Assembly: GCA_903845345.1 (NCBI GenBank)
Contig: CAIMXF010000467.1
Span: 1 to 33,774 of the forward strand
Source of the DNA: an uncultured beta proteobacterium
GTDB taxonomy: Bacteria > Pseudomonadota > Gammaproteobacteria > Burkholderiales > Burkholderiaceae_C
Length of the DNA stretch: 33,774 nucleotides
Direction: 5' to 3'
Shown one piece after another: positions 6,122 through 15,645 of the stretch. The position numbers were made by a program, and so were the translations under genes. The stretch's first letter is position 1, and every line of letters starts with the position of its first letter. The notes under the pieces are model-generated. The model made no database searches. It had not been told where the DNA came from and saw only the letters and a program-made list of their open reading frames with translations.

Positions 6122-9064
6122 TCAACCGCCCAATTGCTCGAGCTGCGCCTTCAGCCGCGCCACGGTCTCCACGAAACCCGCCAGCCGCACGCGCATCTGG
6201 TCGACCACTTCCGGCTTCGCACGCGAGACGAAGTTTTCGTTGCCCAGCTGGTGGTTGGCCTTGACGATCTCGCCCTCGAGGCGCGTCACTTCCTTGCCGA
6301 TGCGCTCGCGCTCAGCGCCGATGTCGATCTCGACGTGCAGGGCCAGGCGCACGGCGCCCTCGACCGCGACCGGCAGCGACTTCGTGGCCTCGACGAACGC
6401 GGCTTCGTCGCCGATCACGCGAACCTCGCCGACCTTGGCGAGCGCCTTCAGCAGCGGCGCGGCCTGCGCGACGAACTCGGCGTCGCCGAACGTGAGCAGC
6501 GGCGGACGCGTCTTCTCGGCGATGTTCATCTGCTTGGCGACGCTGCGGCAGGCCACGGTCAGCGCCTTGAAGCGCGCGACCCAGGCGCAGGCGGCCTCGT
6601 CGACGCGCTCCAGCTGCGCGACCGGATACGGCGCCGTGGCGATCGTGCCGCCCGCCGCCGGCGCGCGGCCGGCGATCGGGGCGACGGTCTCCCACAGTTC
6701 CGCCGTGATGAACGGCGTGACCGGGTGCATCAGGCGCAGCACCGTCTCCAGCGTGCGGATCAGCGTGCGGCGCGTGCCGCGCGCGGCCGCTTCGTCGCCC
6801 GCATTCTTCGCTTCGACGAGCTGCGCCTTCGCGATCTCGATGTACCAGTCGCAGTACTCGTAGACGAACTGGTAGATCGTGTTGGCCACGTTGTCGAGGC
6901 GGTACTCGGCGAAGCCCTGCGCGACCGCGGCCTCGGCATGCTGCAGCTCGCTGGTGATCCAGCGGTCGGCCTGGCTGAACGAGTTGTACCCCGGGGGGCA
7001 TTCGGCCTTGTCGCCTTCGAGGATGCCGCAGTCCTGGCCCTCGCAGTTCATCAGCACGAACTTGGTCGCGTTCCAGAGCTTGTTGCAGAAGTTGCGATAG
7101 CCCTCGCAGCGCTTGGAGTCGAACGCGATGTTCCGGCCCAGCGTGGCCAGCGCGGCGAAGGTGAAGCGCAGCGCGTCGGCGCCGTAGGCCGGGATGCCCT
7201 CGGGGAATTCCTTCTTCGTGTTCTCGCGCACGCGCGGCGCGGTCTCGGGCCTGCGCAGGCCGACCACGCGCTTGTCCAGCAGCGGCTCGAGCGCGATGCC
7301 GTCGATCAGGTCGACCGGGTCGAGCACGTTGCCCTCCGACTTCGACATCTTCTGGCCCTGCGCGTCGCGCACCAGGCCGTGGATGTAGACGTCCCTGAAC
7401 GGCACCTTGCCCGTGAAGTGGGTCGTCATCATGATCATCCGGGCGACCCAGAAGAAGATGATGTCGTAGCCGGTCACGAGCACCGACGACGGCAGGAACA
7501 GGTCCTGTTCGAGCGTCTTCTCGGGCCAGCCCAGCGTGGAGAACGGCACCAGCGCCGACGAGTACCAGGTGTCGAGCACGTCCTCGTCGCGTGTGAGTCC
7601 CGCAAGGCGCGCTTCATCGAGAGCTGCCTTCGCGCTCTTCGCCACTTCAGCCAGGTTTTCACCGAGACCTGCTTGCAGATGTCGCAACTCGACAAGCTTG
7701 GCATCGATCTCAGCATTGAACTTTTCGATCGCCTGTTCCTCGCTGCTAGCGACGTAGTGTTCAGAGAGACCCTCAAGTTTGATATTCGGGTACCAAGCCG
7801 GGATCTGGTGGCCCCACCACAGCTGGCGCGAGATGCACCAGTCCTGCAGGTCGTTCATCCAGTGGTTGTACGTGTTGACCCACTGCTCGGGGTAGAACCT
7901 GACCTCGCCGGTGGCCACGGCCTGGATGGCCTTGTCGGCGATCGACGTGCCGTCGGCGCCCGGCTTGGTCATCGCCACGTACCACTGGTTGGTGAGCATC
8001 GGCTCGATGACCTGGCCGGTGCGCTCGCAGCGCGGCACCATCAGCTTGTGCTTGCGCACCTCCACCAGGAAGCCGCCGGCCTCGAGGTCGGCCACGATCT
8101 TCTTGCGCGCGACGAAGCGGTCGAGCCCGCGGTATTGCTCGGGCGCGTTCTCGTTGATCGTCGCGTCGAGCGCCAGCACGCCGATGATGGGCAGGTCGTG
8201 GCGCAGGCCGACAGCGTAGTCGTTGGCGTCGTGCGCGGGCGTCACCTTCACCACGCCGGTGCCGAATTCCTTGTCGACGTAGTCGTCGGCGATCACCGGG
8301 ATAGCCTTGCCCACCAGCGGCAGGATCACCTGCTTGCCGACCAGCGCGGTGTAGCGCTCGTCGGCCGGGTTCACCATCAGCGCGACGTCCCCCAGCATCG
8401 TCTCGGGCCGCGTGGTGGCCACGGTCAGGTCGCCCGTGCCGTCGGCCAGCGGATAGCGCACCAGCCACAGGAAGCCGTCCTCTTCGGCGCTGGCCACCTC
8501 GAGGTCGGACACCGCCGACTTCAGCACCGGATCCCAGTGCACCAGGCGGCGGCCGCGGTAGATCAGGCCTTCGTCGAACAGGCGCACGAAGGTCTCGGTG
8601 ACCGTCTTGGACAGCCCGCCGTCCATCGTGAAGTACTCGTGCTTCCAGCTCACCGAGTCGCCCATGCGGCGCATCTGGCGCGTGATCGTCGAGCCCGATT
8701 CCTGTTTCCAGTCCCACACCCGCGCGACGAAGTTCTTGCGGCCCAGTTCCTGGCGCGAGCTGCCCTTGTCCTGCAACTGGCGCTCGACGACGATCTGCGT
8801 GGCGATGCCCGCGTGGTCGGTGCCCGGCACCCACAGTGTGTTGAAGCCGCGCATGCGGTGGTAGCGCGTCAACGAGTCCATGATGGTCTGGTTGAACGCA
8901 TGGCCCATGTGCAGCGTGCCCGTGACGTTGGGCGGCGGCAGCTGGATCGAGAACGAGGGCCTGGCCGTGTCCAGCGTCGGCTCGTAGACGCCGCTCTTTT
9001 CCCACAGCGGCGCCCAGCGGGCCTCGATGGCAGCGGGTTCAAACGACTTGGCGAGTTCGGACAT
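6122..9064 (-). CDS. valS: Valyl-tRNA synthetase
   Basis: A 980-residue class I aminoacyl-tRNA synthetase that charges tRNA-Val in the cytoplasm. The HIGH-type motif is HMGH near residue 52 ('[15 protein letters not shown]'), and KMSKS is intact near 572 ('[14 protein letters not shown]'). The editing domain lies between (about 190-340). An anticodon-binding domain follows. The C-terminal ~60 residues form the tRNA-binding coiled coil ('[18 protein letters not shown]'). It is about 30 residues longer than E. coli ValS. The excess lies at residues ~423-488, where an extra helical, charged segment precedes '[14 protein letters not shown]'; see the separate entry for its unusual codon use. The ATG at 9064 starts the conserved N terminus. 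Confidence 0.97.
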   Translation of the reverse strand: MSELAKSFEPAAIEARWAPLWEKSGVYEPTLDTARPSFSIQLPPPNVTGTLHMGHAFNQTIMDSLTRYHRMRGFNTLWVPGTDHAGIATQIVVERQLQDKGSSRQELGRKNFVARVWDWKQESGSTITRQMRRMGDSVSWKHEYFTMDGGLSKTVTETFVRLFDEGLIYRGRRLVHWDPVLKSAVSDLEVASAEEDGFLWLVRYPLADGTGDLTVATTRPETMLGDVALMVNPADERYTALVGKQVILPLVGKAIPVIADDYVDKEFGTGVVKVTPAHDANDYAVGLRHDLPIIGVLALDATINENAPEQYRGLDRFVARKKIVADLEAGGFLVEVRKHKLMVPRCERTGQVIEPMLTNQWYVAMTKPGADGTSIADKAIQAVATGEVRFYPEQWVNTYNHWMNDLQDWCISRQLWWGHQIPAWYPNIKLEGLSEHYVASSEEQAIEKFNAEIDAKLVELRHLQAGLGENLAEVAKSAKAALDEARLAGLTRDEDVLDTWYSSALVPFSTLGWPEKTLEQDLFLPSSVLVTGYDIIFFWVARMIMMTTHFTGKVPFRDVYIHGLVRDAQGQKMSKSEGNVLDPVDLIDGIALEPLLDKRVVGLRRPETAPRVRENTKKEFPEGIPAYGADALRFTFAALATLGRNIAFDSKRCEGYRNFCNKLWNATKFVLMNCEGQDCGILEGDKAECPPGYNSFSQADRWITSELQHAEAAVAQGFAEYRLDNVANTIYQFVYEYCDWYIEIAKAQLVEAKNAGDEAAARGTRRTLIRTLETVLRLMHPVTPFITAELWETVAPIAGRAPAAGGTIATAPYPVAQLERVDEAACAWVARFKALTVACRSVAKQMNIAEKTRPPLLTFGDAEFVAQAAPLLKALAKVGEVRVIGDEAAFVEATKSLPVAVEGAVRLALHVEIDIGAERERIGKEVTRLEGEIVKANHQLGNENFVSRAKPEVVDQMRVRLAGFVETVARLKAQLEQLGG
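7596..7796 (-). other. Segment of valS with atypical codon use
   Basis: Within valS, about 200 nt have clearly lower GC and many A/T-ending codons (for example CTT GAG GGT CTC TCT GAA and AAG TTC AAT GCT), unlike the flanks. The encoded residues ~423-488 form a charged, predicted helical insertion ([20 protein letters not shown] region). The frame is intact and the catalytic motifs are untouched. Confidence 0.6.
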
Positions 9065-9121
9065 GGATGGCTCAGCGGTGGATTCCGGGCCCCGCGCCGG
9101 GCAGGCCGGGGACGACCTGCA

Positions 9122-9127
9122 ATTGTA
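9122..9127 (-). promoter_or_regulatory. valS: Candidate -10 (TACAAT) for valS
   Basis: On the minus strand, TACAAT lies 57 nt before the valS ATG, in a 197-nt non-coding gap. Just upstream is an 8-bp inverted repeat (GGCGGCGT 9128-9135 / ACGCCGCC 9160-9167). No clear -35 hexamer is seen, and there is no visible T-box or other riboswitch. Confidence 0.3.
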
Positions 9128-9261
9128 GGCGGCGTACGCGTTTTCCCTGGCGCGAAAAGACGCCGCCTGCTCGCGTCGCTTCCAGCGCGGCGGCCTGTCG
9201 GACGCGACCCACTGCCGGATCGCCGGATAGACGGCGCGCGCCCGATTCTTGCCGGTGCGGG

Positions 9262-10707
9262 TCAGAGAAGGCGCGCCCGCTTCACCGCGTGATACCGATT
9301 CACCAACGTCGCCGCCAGCATCGAAGGCTCGACATCCACGAGCAACTGGTTCTTGCCCGCCAGTCGCCGGAACGCCTCGGCGCGCGCGTTCTGGAACCAG
9401 TGCGCGGCGGCGACGTCGACGATGCCGCGCGCGTCGTCGATCGGCTGCGCGGCGATCTCGGCGACGACGCCTTCCTTCAGGCTGGCGAGCAGCACCAGGT
9501 GGCGCGTGCGCATCAGCCGGAGCGCGTCCTCGAGTTCCTCGCAGTCCTCGTCGCGGAAGTTGGTCAGCACCACCACCAGCGAGCGGCGGCGCACGCGCAG
9601 CATCAGGTCGCGTGCGGCGGCGAGGTAGTCGGAATGCGTCGGGCTGGGTTCGATGTCGTGCAGCCGGGCGACCAGCGCGTTGAGCGCGGCCATGCCCTTG
9701 GCCGGCGCGAAATGGCGCTGCTGCGACGGGTCGTGGCCGAAGGTCATTGCGCCGACGGCGTCGCCGTCCTTCAACGCGACGTAGGCCAGCAGCATCGCGG
9801 CGTTCAATGCCTGGTCGAAGTGGCTGCCGTCATAAGTTGGCCCCCGAGGCCGCCTGTCGGCGTCCGCCCCCCCGAGGGGGTGCTGGGCCGCTAGGGGCGG
9901 CCCGTCGCGGCCCCCCGAGCGTTCGTCCGCTCTCATCCGGCGGCCGCAATCGAGCAGGAACATCACCGACTGGTCGCGATCGTCCTGGAACTCGCGCACC
10001 ACCGCGCGGCGGTGGCGGAACGACGCGTTCCAGTCGATGTGGCGCGTGGGCATGCCGGGCACGTATTCGCCCAGCTGCTTGAAGTCGGTGCCGGCGCCGC
10101 GTGCGATGTAGCTCTTGATGCCGATCTCGGCGAGGCGCCGGTCGCCGGCCAGCCACGCGTAGCGCGCCAGCGCGGCGAAGTTCGGATACACCTGCGCCGA
10201 TTGCACCGCGCCGATGCGCAGCTGCAGGTCGGCCAGCCCCAGCCGCGAGCGCACGCGGATCGCGGCCGGCTCGAAGACGACCTTGCCGCGCTGCGTCGGC
10301 GTGATCTCGTAGCGCACGTCGAGCTTGCTCGCGGGCGGCAGCACCACCGAGGCCGGCAGCAGCCGCTGCGTCATCGTGGCGGGCACGTGGTCGAACAGCT
10401 CGAGATGCCACGGTCGCGGGCCTTCGTGGATCAGCGTCACGACCAGGCCGTGCGGCTGGCCGAGCGCGAACGCGCTGGGCATCTGGCGCTCGAACGCGAT
10501 CGGATGGCGCCGCAGCTGCCACGCGGTGAACGCCGCGTCGGCCAGGAACAGCACGCACAGCGCGCCGAACAGCCCGCCGCCGACCGTCGCGAGATGCGCG
10601 TCGGCGATGTCGCGCGCCTTCGCCACCAGCAGCGCGATGGCCGATCCGGTGGCGATCGCGGCCACCGCGATCACGGTGCGCCGGGTAGGCATCAACAGGC
10701 GTGGCAC
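9262..10707 (-). CDS. DUF58 domain protein with in-frame repeat insertion
   Basis: A 481-residue protein. Two N-terminal hydrophobic segments (about 12-30 and 42-60) anchor it in the membrane. The DUF58 core signature is '[20 protein letters not shown]' followed by '[20 protein letters not shown]', then a von Willebrand A-like start, '[10 protein letters not shown]'. DUF58 proteins are regular partners of MoxR ATPases. Residues ~258-292 are an extra Gly/Pro/Arg-rich stretch encoded by a palindromic repeat (9833-9935). It breaks the vWA-like fold between 'GRRMRADE' and '[13 protein letters not shown]'. I keep GTG at 10707 as start because AAGGGA lies about 9 nt upstream; ATG 10692 is the alternative. 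It is the last gene of the seven-gene operon, 13 nt after MoxR. Confidence 0.85.
   Translation of the reverse strand: MPRLLMPTRRTVIAVAAIATGSAIALLVAKARDIADAHLATVGGGLFGALCVLFLADAAFTAWQLRRHPIAFERQMPSAFALGQPHGLVVTLIHEGPRPWHLELFDHVPATMTQRLLPASVVLPPASKLDVRYEITPTQRGKVVFEPAAIRVRSRLGLADLQLRIGAVQSAQVYPNFAALARYAWLAGDRRLAEIGIKSYIARGAGTDFKQLGEYVPGMPTRHIDWNASFRHRRAVVREFQDDRDQSVMFLLDCGRRMRADERSGGRDGPPLAAQHPLGGADADRRPRGPTYDGSHFDQALNAAMLLAYVALKDGDAVGAMTFGHDPSQQRHFAPAKGMAALNALVARLHDIEPSPTHSDYLAAARDLMLRVRRRSLVVVLTNFRDEDCEELEDALRLMRTRHLVLLASLKEGVVAEIAAQPIDDARGIVDVAAAHWFQNARAEAFRRLAGKNQLLVDVEPSMLAATLVNRYHAVKRARLL
9833..9935. repeat. GC-rich palindromic (REP-like) element inside the DUF58 gene
   Basis: A ~100-nt, extremely GC-rich block holds two hairpins in tandem: CCCCCCCGAGGGGG (9867-9880), and GGGCCGC-TAGGG-GCGGCCC (9885-9903, perfect 7-bp stem). 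A third GCCCCCCGAG core follows near 9909. It reads through in frame as residues 258-292 of the DUF58 protein with no stop. Similar palindromes are usual as dispersed intergenic repeats in Burkholderiales (from memory). That it is a dispersed repeat here is inference. Confidence 0.6.
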
Positions 10708-10720
10708 GCGCGGGGTTCCC

Positions 10721-11707
10721 TTACAGCCGCGGCGCGTCGACGCGCGTGACGATCTCGCGCAGCACGTCGTCGACGGCGCGGCCTTCGAGCTGCGCGTCGG
10801 GCGACAGCACCACGCGATGGCGCAGCGCCGGCAGCACCTGGCGCTTGACGTCGTCGGGCGTCGCGTAGTCGCGGCCGTTGATCAGCGCCGCCGAGCGCGC
10901 GGCGCGCACCAGCGCGATCGCGCCGCGCGAGCCCGCGCCGTTGCCCAGGCCCACGGCGCCGCGCGTGGCGCGGGTCAGGCGCACGGCGTAATCGACGACG
11001 CGGTCGTCGATCAGCACCGAGCTCACGCACTGCTGGATGCGCGCGACGTCCGCCTCGGTCAGGCAGCGCTGCACCTTGTCCAGCGGCAGCGCGTCGCCCA
11101 CCTGCTGGCCGGTGGCGGCCTTGACCACGTCGACCTCCTCGGACTGCGTCGGGAAGCCGATGTCGATCTTGAACAGGAAACGGTCGCGCTGCGCCTCGGG
11201 CAGCGGGTACGTGCCTTCGGAGTCGATCGGGTTCTGCGTGGCGAGCACCATGAACGGCCGCGGCAGCGAGACGGTCTGGCCTTCGAGCGTCACCTGGCGC
11301 TCCTGCATGACCTCCAGCAGCGCGCTCTGCGTCTTCGCCGGCGCCCGGTTGATCTCGTCGCCCAGCAGCAGGTTGGTGAAGACCGGCCCCTTGCGCAGGC
11401 GCAGCCGGCCGATGCCGCCGTCGCCGCCGGGCTCGAGCACCGCGTGGCCGGTGAGGTCGGACGGCATCAGGTCGGGCGTGAACTGCACGCGCGAGAACTG
11501 CAGCGACATCGCCTGCGCCAGCGCGCGCGCCAGCAGCGTCTTGCCCAGGCCCGGCAGGCCTTCGTAGAGGATGTGGCCGGAGGCGACGAACGCGACGAGC
11601 GTCTGGTCGATGACCTCCTGCTGGCCGACGAGCGCGCGGCCGACTTCCGCGCGCAGCCTGCCCAGCGCCGTGCCGATGAATTCGAGTTCCTGGGAGGCTA
11701 TGGCCAT
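10721..11707 (-). CDS. MoxR-family AAA+ ATPase
   Basis: A 328-residue cytoplasmic AAA+ protein. Walker A is GLPGLGKT (50-57) and Walker B is LLLGDE (113-118, 'LLLGDEINRAP'). Sensor 1 is 'VLATQNP' near 157, followed by 'EAQRDRF', the arginine-finger region. A C-terminal lid domain follows, ending with 'DDVKRQVLPALRHRVVLSP'. MoxR ATPases act as chaperone-like remodelling enzymes in assembly or activation of metal- or vWA-containing complexes. Their partners are usually encoded next door, here DUF58, DUF4129 and DUF4350 proteins. The ATG at 11707 is 24 nt after the DUF4350 stop; the ribosome binding site is weak. Confidence 0.93.
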   Translation of the reverse strand: MAIASQELEFIGTALGRLRAEVGRALVGQQEVIDQTLVAFVASGHILYEGLPGLGKTLLARALAQAMSLQFSRVQFTPDLMPSDLTGHAVLEPGGDGGIGRLRLRKGPVFTNLLLGDEINRAPAKTQSALLEVMQERQVTLEGQTVSLPRPFMVLATQNPIDSEGTYPLPEAQRDRFLFKIDIGFPTQSEEVDVVKAATGQQVGDALPLDKVQRCLTEADVARIQQCVSSVLIDDRVVDYAVRLTRATRGAVGLGNGAGSRGAIALVRAARSAALINGRDYATPDDVKRQVLPALRHRVVLSPDAQLEGRAVDDVLREIVTRVDAPRL

Positions 11708-11731
11708 GGTGATGTCCAGTGAAGTGATCAG

Positions 11732-13030
11732 TTAGGTGGCGCTGCCGGGCACGCGCAGCAACGCGCGCCGGGCCTGCTCGAGGACGGCGGTCGCCGTCAG
11801 GATCTGTGCCGGCGTCGCCCCGCCGCCGATGTTGAGCGAGGCGAGCAGCGAGGGCTGGTCGAGGAAGTTCGGGGGCTGCAGCGCGGCCGCCAGCGCGGCG
11901 ATGCGGGCCGCGTCGTCGAGCTGGGCCCAGCCCTCGACGCGCTTGCGCGCCTCGTGCTCGAAGGCCAGGCGCGTGGCCGCGTGCAGCGCGCGCGGATCGG
12001 CGCCGGCGATGAACTGCCCGGTGCCGCGCACCTGCTCGCCCATCGAACGGCGCGCCTGCGGCGGCACGGCCTCGCGCGGGCCGAGGCGCACCATCAGTCG
12101 CCACAGGGCCAGGCCGATGGCCGCGAGCGCCAGCAGGAACGGCGTGCGCGCCTCGTGCCACAGCCATTGCAGCAGGGGCTCGCGCGCCTCGTCGCCGATG
12201 AGCCAGACGGCGCGGCCGGGCGCGGCCTGCAGGATGGCGGCGGCGATCAGGCCGTTGTCCCCGCTCAGCAGCCCGTGGTTGTCGGTCACCAGTTGCTGGG
12301 TGGAGACGCCGGTGACGCTCCCGCGGCCGACCGCCACGCGCATCGCCAGCGTGCCGCTCGGGCTCGTGAGCTGCCACGACGGCACCGCGTGGTTGAGCGG
12401 GCGCAGCGGGCCTTTGAAGGTGCAGCCCTTGTAGACGCGACCCGGCTCGAACGCGGGCTCGCTGGTGGCGGCGCTCTCCTCGTAGTCCGTGCAGTTGCGC
12501 CACGGCAGCTTGGGGTCGAGCAGCTTCTGCAGCTTCTGCTTGCCGTCGTCGGCGCGCGGCTTCTTGCGCGTCGCCGGGGCTTGCTCGTCGTCGTCGCTGT
12601 CGTCGTCCTGGTCGTCGGCGTCCGAGGCGGCGGCGTCGCGCGCCCGGTGGCGGTGCGGCTGCACGAACGACAGCGGCACCCAGCGCAGGTCGTCGCTGTC
12701 GGCCTTCCAGCTGGTCACGACCAGGTGACCGCCGTTCTCGACCCAGGTTTTCAGGCGCGCGTCGCGCTCGGGGAAGATGTCCCACAGGCTGGACTCGAGC
12801 ACCAGCGTCGCATTGGCGGGCGGCATGGGCTCGAGCGTGGTTCGCGCCTCCAGGGTGGAACCGGCGGCCTCGAGGACCTTGCGCAGCGAGTAGTACTCGT
12901 CGGTCGCGGCGAGCCCGCGGGCCGGGTCGTCGATCTCGACCTCCTCCCAGCGCGTGTGATACACCAGCCAGCCGAGCAGCGCCAGCACGAGCAGGCCCAG
13001 GAGGGTGCGGACCAGGGCGGCGCTCTTCAT
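11732..13030 (-). CDS. DUF4350 domain-containing membrane protein
   Basis: A 432-residue protein. One N-terminal membrane segment (residues 6-24) is followed by an extracytoplasmic domain containing 'EYYSLRKVLEAAG' and 'WVENGGHLVVTSW' (96-108), the core of DUF4350, which resembles a glutamine-amidotransferase-like/GldG fold without catalytic residues. Residues ~131-165 are a low-complexity acidic then basic linker (DADDQDDDSDDDEQ, then RKKPR), longer than usual for the family. A second membrane segment lies near 300-320 ('LLALAAIGLALWRL'), followed by a ~110-residue C-terminal domain likely in the cytoplasm, where the MoxR ATPase would be. Start and upstream stop overlap by 4 nt (ATGA). Confidence 0.82.
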   Translation of the reverse strand: MKSAALVRTLLGLLVLALLGWLVYHTRWEEVEIDDPARGLAATDEYYSLRKVLEAAGSTLEARTTLEPMPPANATLVLESSLWDIFPERDARLKTWVENGGHLVVTSWKADSDDLRWVPLSFVQPHRHRARDAAASDADDQDDDSDDDEQAPATRKKPRADDGKQKLQKLLDPKLPWRNCTDYEESAATSEPAFEPGRVYKGCTFKGPLRPLNHAVPSWQLTSPSGTLAMRVAVGRGSVTGVSTQQLVTDNHGLLSGDNGLIAAAILQAAPGRAVWLIGDEAREPLLQWLWHEARTPFLLALAAIGLALWRLMVRLGPREAVPPQARRSMGEQVRGTGQFIAGADPRALHAATRLAFEHEARKRVEGWAQLDDAARIAALAAALQPPNFLDQPSLLASLNIGGGATPAQILTATAVLEQARRALLRVPGSAT

Positions 13031-13887
13031 GTCGCGCCCTCCGCGCCGACGGGCGCGCTGGCGTCCAGGCGCTGGCCGAAGCCGGTGCACAGTGCCTCGC
13101 CCATCGCGTTCGACAGCGTGCGGCCGCCGTAGATGTTGGCCTCCCACGCGCGCACCACCTGCGTGACGTAGCGCAGCGCGGTCGTCTCCAGCCGCCCGCG
13201 CGCGAGGTCGAGGCATTCGCCCTCGGTGGCCGATGCGGTGATCGGCACGTCGAACTTGTGGATCAGCCGCGACAGCGCGCCGCGATAGAGCAGCGACAGC
13301 GCCGCCGGCACGTCGCCCGACTGCCACAGCGCCCAGGCCGCGGCGCCGACGTCGTCGGGCAGGCTTTCGGGGCGCACGTCGAGATCGCGCACATGGCTCA
13401 CGGGCGACGCGATCTTCGCGCGCCGGAACGCGCGCAGCTGCACCACGTGGCGCGCGCTCACCAGCCCCAGCGCCACGAGCACGGCCACGATGCCCCACAG
13501 CAGGAAGCGGCTGACGTCGTTGATGAAGCGTGCCAGCGAGGCGAACCAGGCCAGCCATGACGCGTCGTCGACGTGCTGGCGCTTCTTCTTCTCGGGCTCG
13601 GCGTCGCCCTTCCAGCGCAGCCGGTGCTCCACGTGCTTGCCCGAGAGCAGCGGATCGGTGCGCAGCTTGTCGACGGCCGACTCGATGCGCGCGGCGCGCG
13701 GATCGCTCGAACGGGCGGCGCTCGCAGCCACAACTGCGGCCGCCGACGCCGCAGCCTGGGTCGACGAGGCCGCGTCCTCCGCCGAGATCGCGACCTGCGC
13801 CGACGCGGCGACGCTGCCGCAGGCACACGCCGCGAGCAGGGCCGCGCGCGCCAGCGCGCTCGCGAGGTCAGCGCGCAGCGAACGCAT
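13027..13887 (-). CDS. DUF4129 domain-containing protein
   Basis: A 286-residue protein. Residues 1-30 are a signal peptide (basic start, Ala/Leu core, ending 'VAASAQ'). An Ala/Ser-rich periplasmic segment follows, then a single membrane segment near 128-146 ('LLWGIVAVLVALGLVSA'). The C-terminal DUF4129 domain carries 'AWALWQSGDVPAALSLLYRG', then 'ALSRLIHKF' and 'EGECLDLARG'. In known operons DUF4129 domains follow MoxR/DUF58 and often transglutaminase-like modules; none of the latter is here. The ATG at 13887 was chosen because it starts the signal peptide; the frame runs open further upstream over the neighbouring gene. It overlaps that gene by 20 nt and the next by 4 nt, indicating translational coupling. 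Confidence 0.82.
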   Translation of the reverse strand: MRSLRADLASALARAALLAACACGSVAASAQVAISAEDAASSTQAAASAAAVVAASAARSSDPRAARIESAVDKLRTDPLLSGKHVEHRLRWKGDAEPEKKKRQHVDDASWLAWFASLARFINDVSRFLLWGIVAVLVALGLVSARHVVQLRAFRRAKIASPVSHVRDLDVRPESLPDDVGAAAWALWQSGDVPAALSLLYRGALSRLIHKFDVPITASATEGECLDLARGRLETTALRYVTQVVRAWEANIYGGRTLSNAMGEALCTGFGQRLDASAPVGAEGAT

Positions 13888-14602
13888 GGCGCAGGTCCTG
13901 TTCCACATCCCAGGCTTCGAGTTCGACGCGCCGATTGAGGTACATCGCGAAGCCGGAGGCGACGAAGAAGGGCTCGACGAAGAGCACGGCGGCGACATAG
14001 GCCACGTACATCAGGGCGTTGGCGAAGAGGTTGTCGCCGAACAGCCAGCGCACCGCATCCCAGTTGCGCAGCCCGGGCATCATCCACGGGATCACCGACA
14101 CCAGGCCCAGCGTGAGGAAGACCTCGATCCAGCTGAACGTGGCCTGCGCCATCGTCGCGGCGCCGCGCTGGCTGCGCAGGATGGCCTTGACGCGCTGGCG
14201 GCGTGCCGCGCCTTCCTGGCCTTCGAGCTGGGCCACCGGCATCGAATAGGCGCGCCAGAACGACAGGCGCCAGACCGTCAGCCACATCAGCGCCTGCGTC
14301 CACGGCGTGGCGGCGCGCGCCTGCCAGGCGTCGCTGAAGCGCGTCTCCTCGCCGAAGGCCTGGCGCGCGTAGATGTTGAGCAGCGTGCGGTCGAGCCAGG
14401 GCTTGCACCACCACAGCAGCATCGACGGCAGCCACGGCGCGATCTCGATCGTCGCGCCGCAGGCCACCGCCAGCAGCAGCGCCAGCGGCACGAACGCGCG
14501 CAGCAGCGAACGGCGGCTGCGCTGGGCCATCTGCACGCCGAGGTCGACCGCCTCGTAGGCCGGGCGCGGACGCAGCGCGAGCTGCAACTGTTCGGCCTTC
14601 AT
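13868..14602 (-). CDS. Integral membrane protein of the MoxR operon
   Basis: A 244-residue protein that I do not assign to a named family. It has four or more hydrophobic segments: about 36-58, a pair around 105-125 ('ALMWLTVWRLSFWRAYSMP'), 155-175 ('IEVFLTLGLVSVIPWMMPG') and 190-220 ('ALMYVAYVAAVLFVEPFFVA'). The conserved-looking 'VEPFFVASGFAMYLNRRVELEAWDVE' region (residues ~212-237) resembles the end of putative membrane proteins that accompany DUF4129 genes. It starts within the SpoIIM-like gene's stop (4-nt overlap) and ends 20 nt inside the DUF4129 gene, so it is a coupled member of the operon. A role as membrane scaffold is inference. Confidence 0.75.
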   Translation of the reverse strand: MKAEQLQLALRPRPAYEAVDLGVQMAQRSRRSLLRAFVPLALLLAVACGATIEIAPWLPSMLLWWCKPWLDRTLLNIYARQAFGEETRFSDAWQARAATPWTQALMWLTVWRLSFWRAYSMPVAQLEGQEGAARRQRVKAILRSQRGAATMAQATFSWIEVFLTLGLVSVIPWMMPGLRNWDAVRWLFGDNLFANALMYVAYVAAVLFVEPFFVASGFAMYLNRRVELEAWDVEQDLRHAFAAR

Positions 14603-15645
14603 CGGGCGTCCCCGCTGCGTGCGGAGCGGGCGTCGTGGCTGCGACCCTGCAGTCCGAGGTAGGCGAAGACCAGCGCCCAGCAGCAGCCGCCGACCGCGTA
14701 TTTCACGCCCGGCGCGATCCAGCCGGCCGACGACCAGAACGCCTCGAGCGCGGCCGCGATGATCAGCATCACGAAGAAGCAGAACACCACCGGCGAGGTG
14801 TCGCGCGCGGCGCGCATCAGCGCCTGCGTGCGCGTGAGGCGCCCGGGCGCGAGCACCGCGTGGCCCAGCTTCAGCCCGGCGGCGCCGGACAGCACGATCG
14901 CCGTGAGCTCGAACGCCGAGTGCGTGACGACGAACGAGAAGAAGCGCTCGCTGTCGCCGCGCGTGACAAGGAAGCCCGCGATCGCGCCGAACAGCAGCCC
15001 GTTGTAGGCGATCATCACGAGGCTGCCAATGCCCAGCATCAGCCCCGCGGCGAAGCACTGGAACGCGATGCCGACGTTGTGCATGATGTAGAAGCCGAAC
15101 ATCTGCCAGTCGTCGCCCGACGTGCGGCCCAGGCGCTCGCCGGCGTCCGGGCCGTACATGCCGTCGAAGTCGCGCACCTGTTTCGCGTCGACCACGGTCA
15201 GCACGAAGTGCGGATCGAGCCAGGTCGCGATGCCCACCACCACTATCGGCAGCACGAACACGAGCACGACCACCAGCAGGTGCCAGCGCAGCGCGCGCAC
15301 GGCGCCGGGCGCGTCGTACAGCACGAGGTCGCGCAGCGCGGCGAGCCCGAAGTCGTGGCGGCGATAGATGCGCTGGTGCGCGCGCGCGGCGAGCACCTCG
15401 AGGCGGTCGACCATGTAGGGCGGATAGCCGCGCTCGCGCGCCAGGGCCAGGTGCTCGCAGCACTGGCGATACAGCTGCGCGACGCGCGCGGCGCCGGGCG
15501 CCGGGTTGGCGTCGGTCGGGAACTGGCCGGTCTTGGGCTTGCGCGGCTTCTTGCCGGCGCGCTTGCCGGCGTCGAGCGCCTGGAGCCCGCGTTCGAGCTC
15601 GACCCAGGCGGGTTCGTAGCGCGATTCGAATTGGCGGGGAGTCAT
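14599..15645 (-). CDS. SpoIIM-family (DUF95) membrane protein
   Basis: A 348-residue protein. A ~115-residue cytoplasmic N-terminal region contains a Lys/Pro-rich stretch ('GKRAGKKPRKPKTGQFP', 27-43) and a helical 'RRHDFGLAALRDLVLYDAPGAVR' region (about 95-117). Several membrane segments follow, with the SpoIIM hallmarks 'FYIMHNVGIAFQCFAAGLMLG' region, 'HSAFELTAIVLSGAAGLKLG' and 'EAFWSS'. SpoIIM proteins are best known from the Bacillus engulfment complex, but the fold is widespread in bacteria that do not sporulate, usually next to RDD and MoxR genes, where its function is unknown. It overlaps the RDD gene and the downstream membrane-protein gene by 4 nt each. Confidence 0.85.
   Translation of the reverse strand: MTPRQFESRYEPAWVELERGLQALDAGKRAGKKPRKPKTGQFPTDANPAPGAARVAQLYRQCCEHLALARERGYPPYMVDRLEVLAARAHQRIYRRHDFGLAALRDLVLYDAPGAVRALRWHLLVVVLVFVLPIVVVGIATWLDPHFVLTVVDAKQVRDFDGMYGPDAGERLGRTSGDDWQMFGFYIMHNVGIAFQCFAAGLMLGIGSLVMIAYNGLLFGAIAGFLVTRGDSERFFSFVVTHSAFELTAIVLSGAAGLKLGHAVLAPGRLTRTQALMRAARDTSPVVFCFFVMLIIAAALEAFWSSAGWIAPGVKYAVGGCCWALVFAYLGLQGRSHDARSARSGDAR

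Noticed and set aside
9128-9167. Inverted repeat GGCGGCGT/ACGCCGCC upstream of valS as a T-box or attenuator
   Set aside because: Loop of 24 nt, no T-box core or leader peptide, and T-box leaders of valS are not expected in this group.
5963-9292. 1109-codon open plus-strand frame over valS
   Set aside because: Antisense shadow of valS; composition (Leu/Arg/Asp/His-rich) and lack of domains mark it as non-coding.
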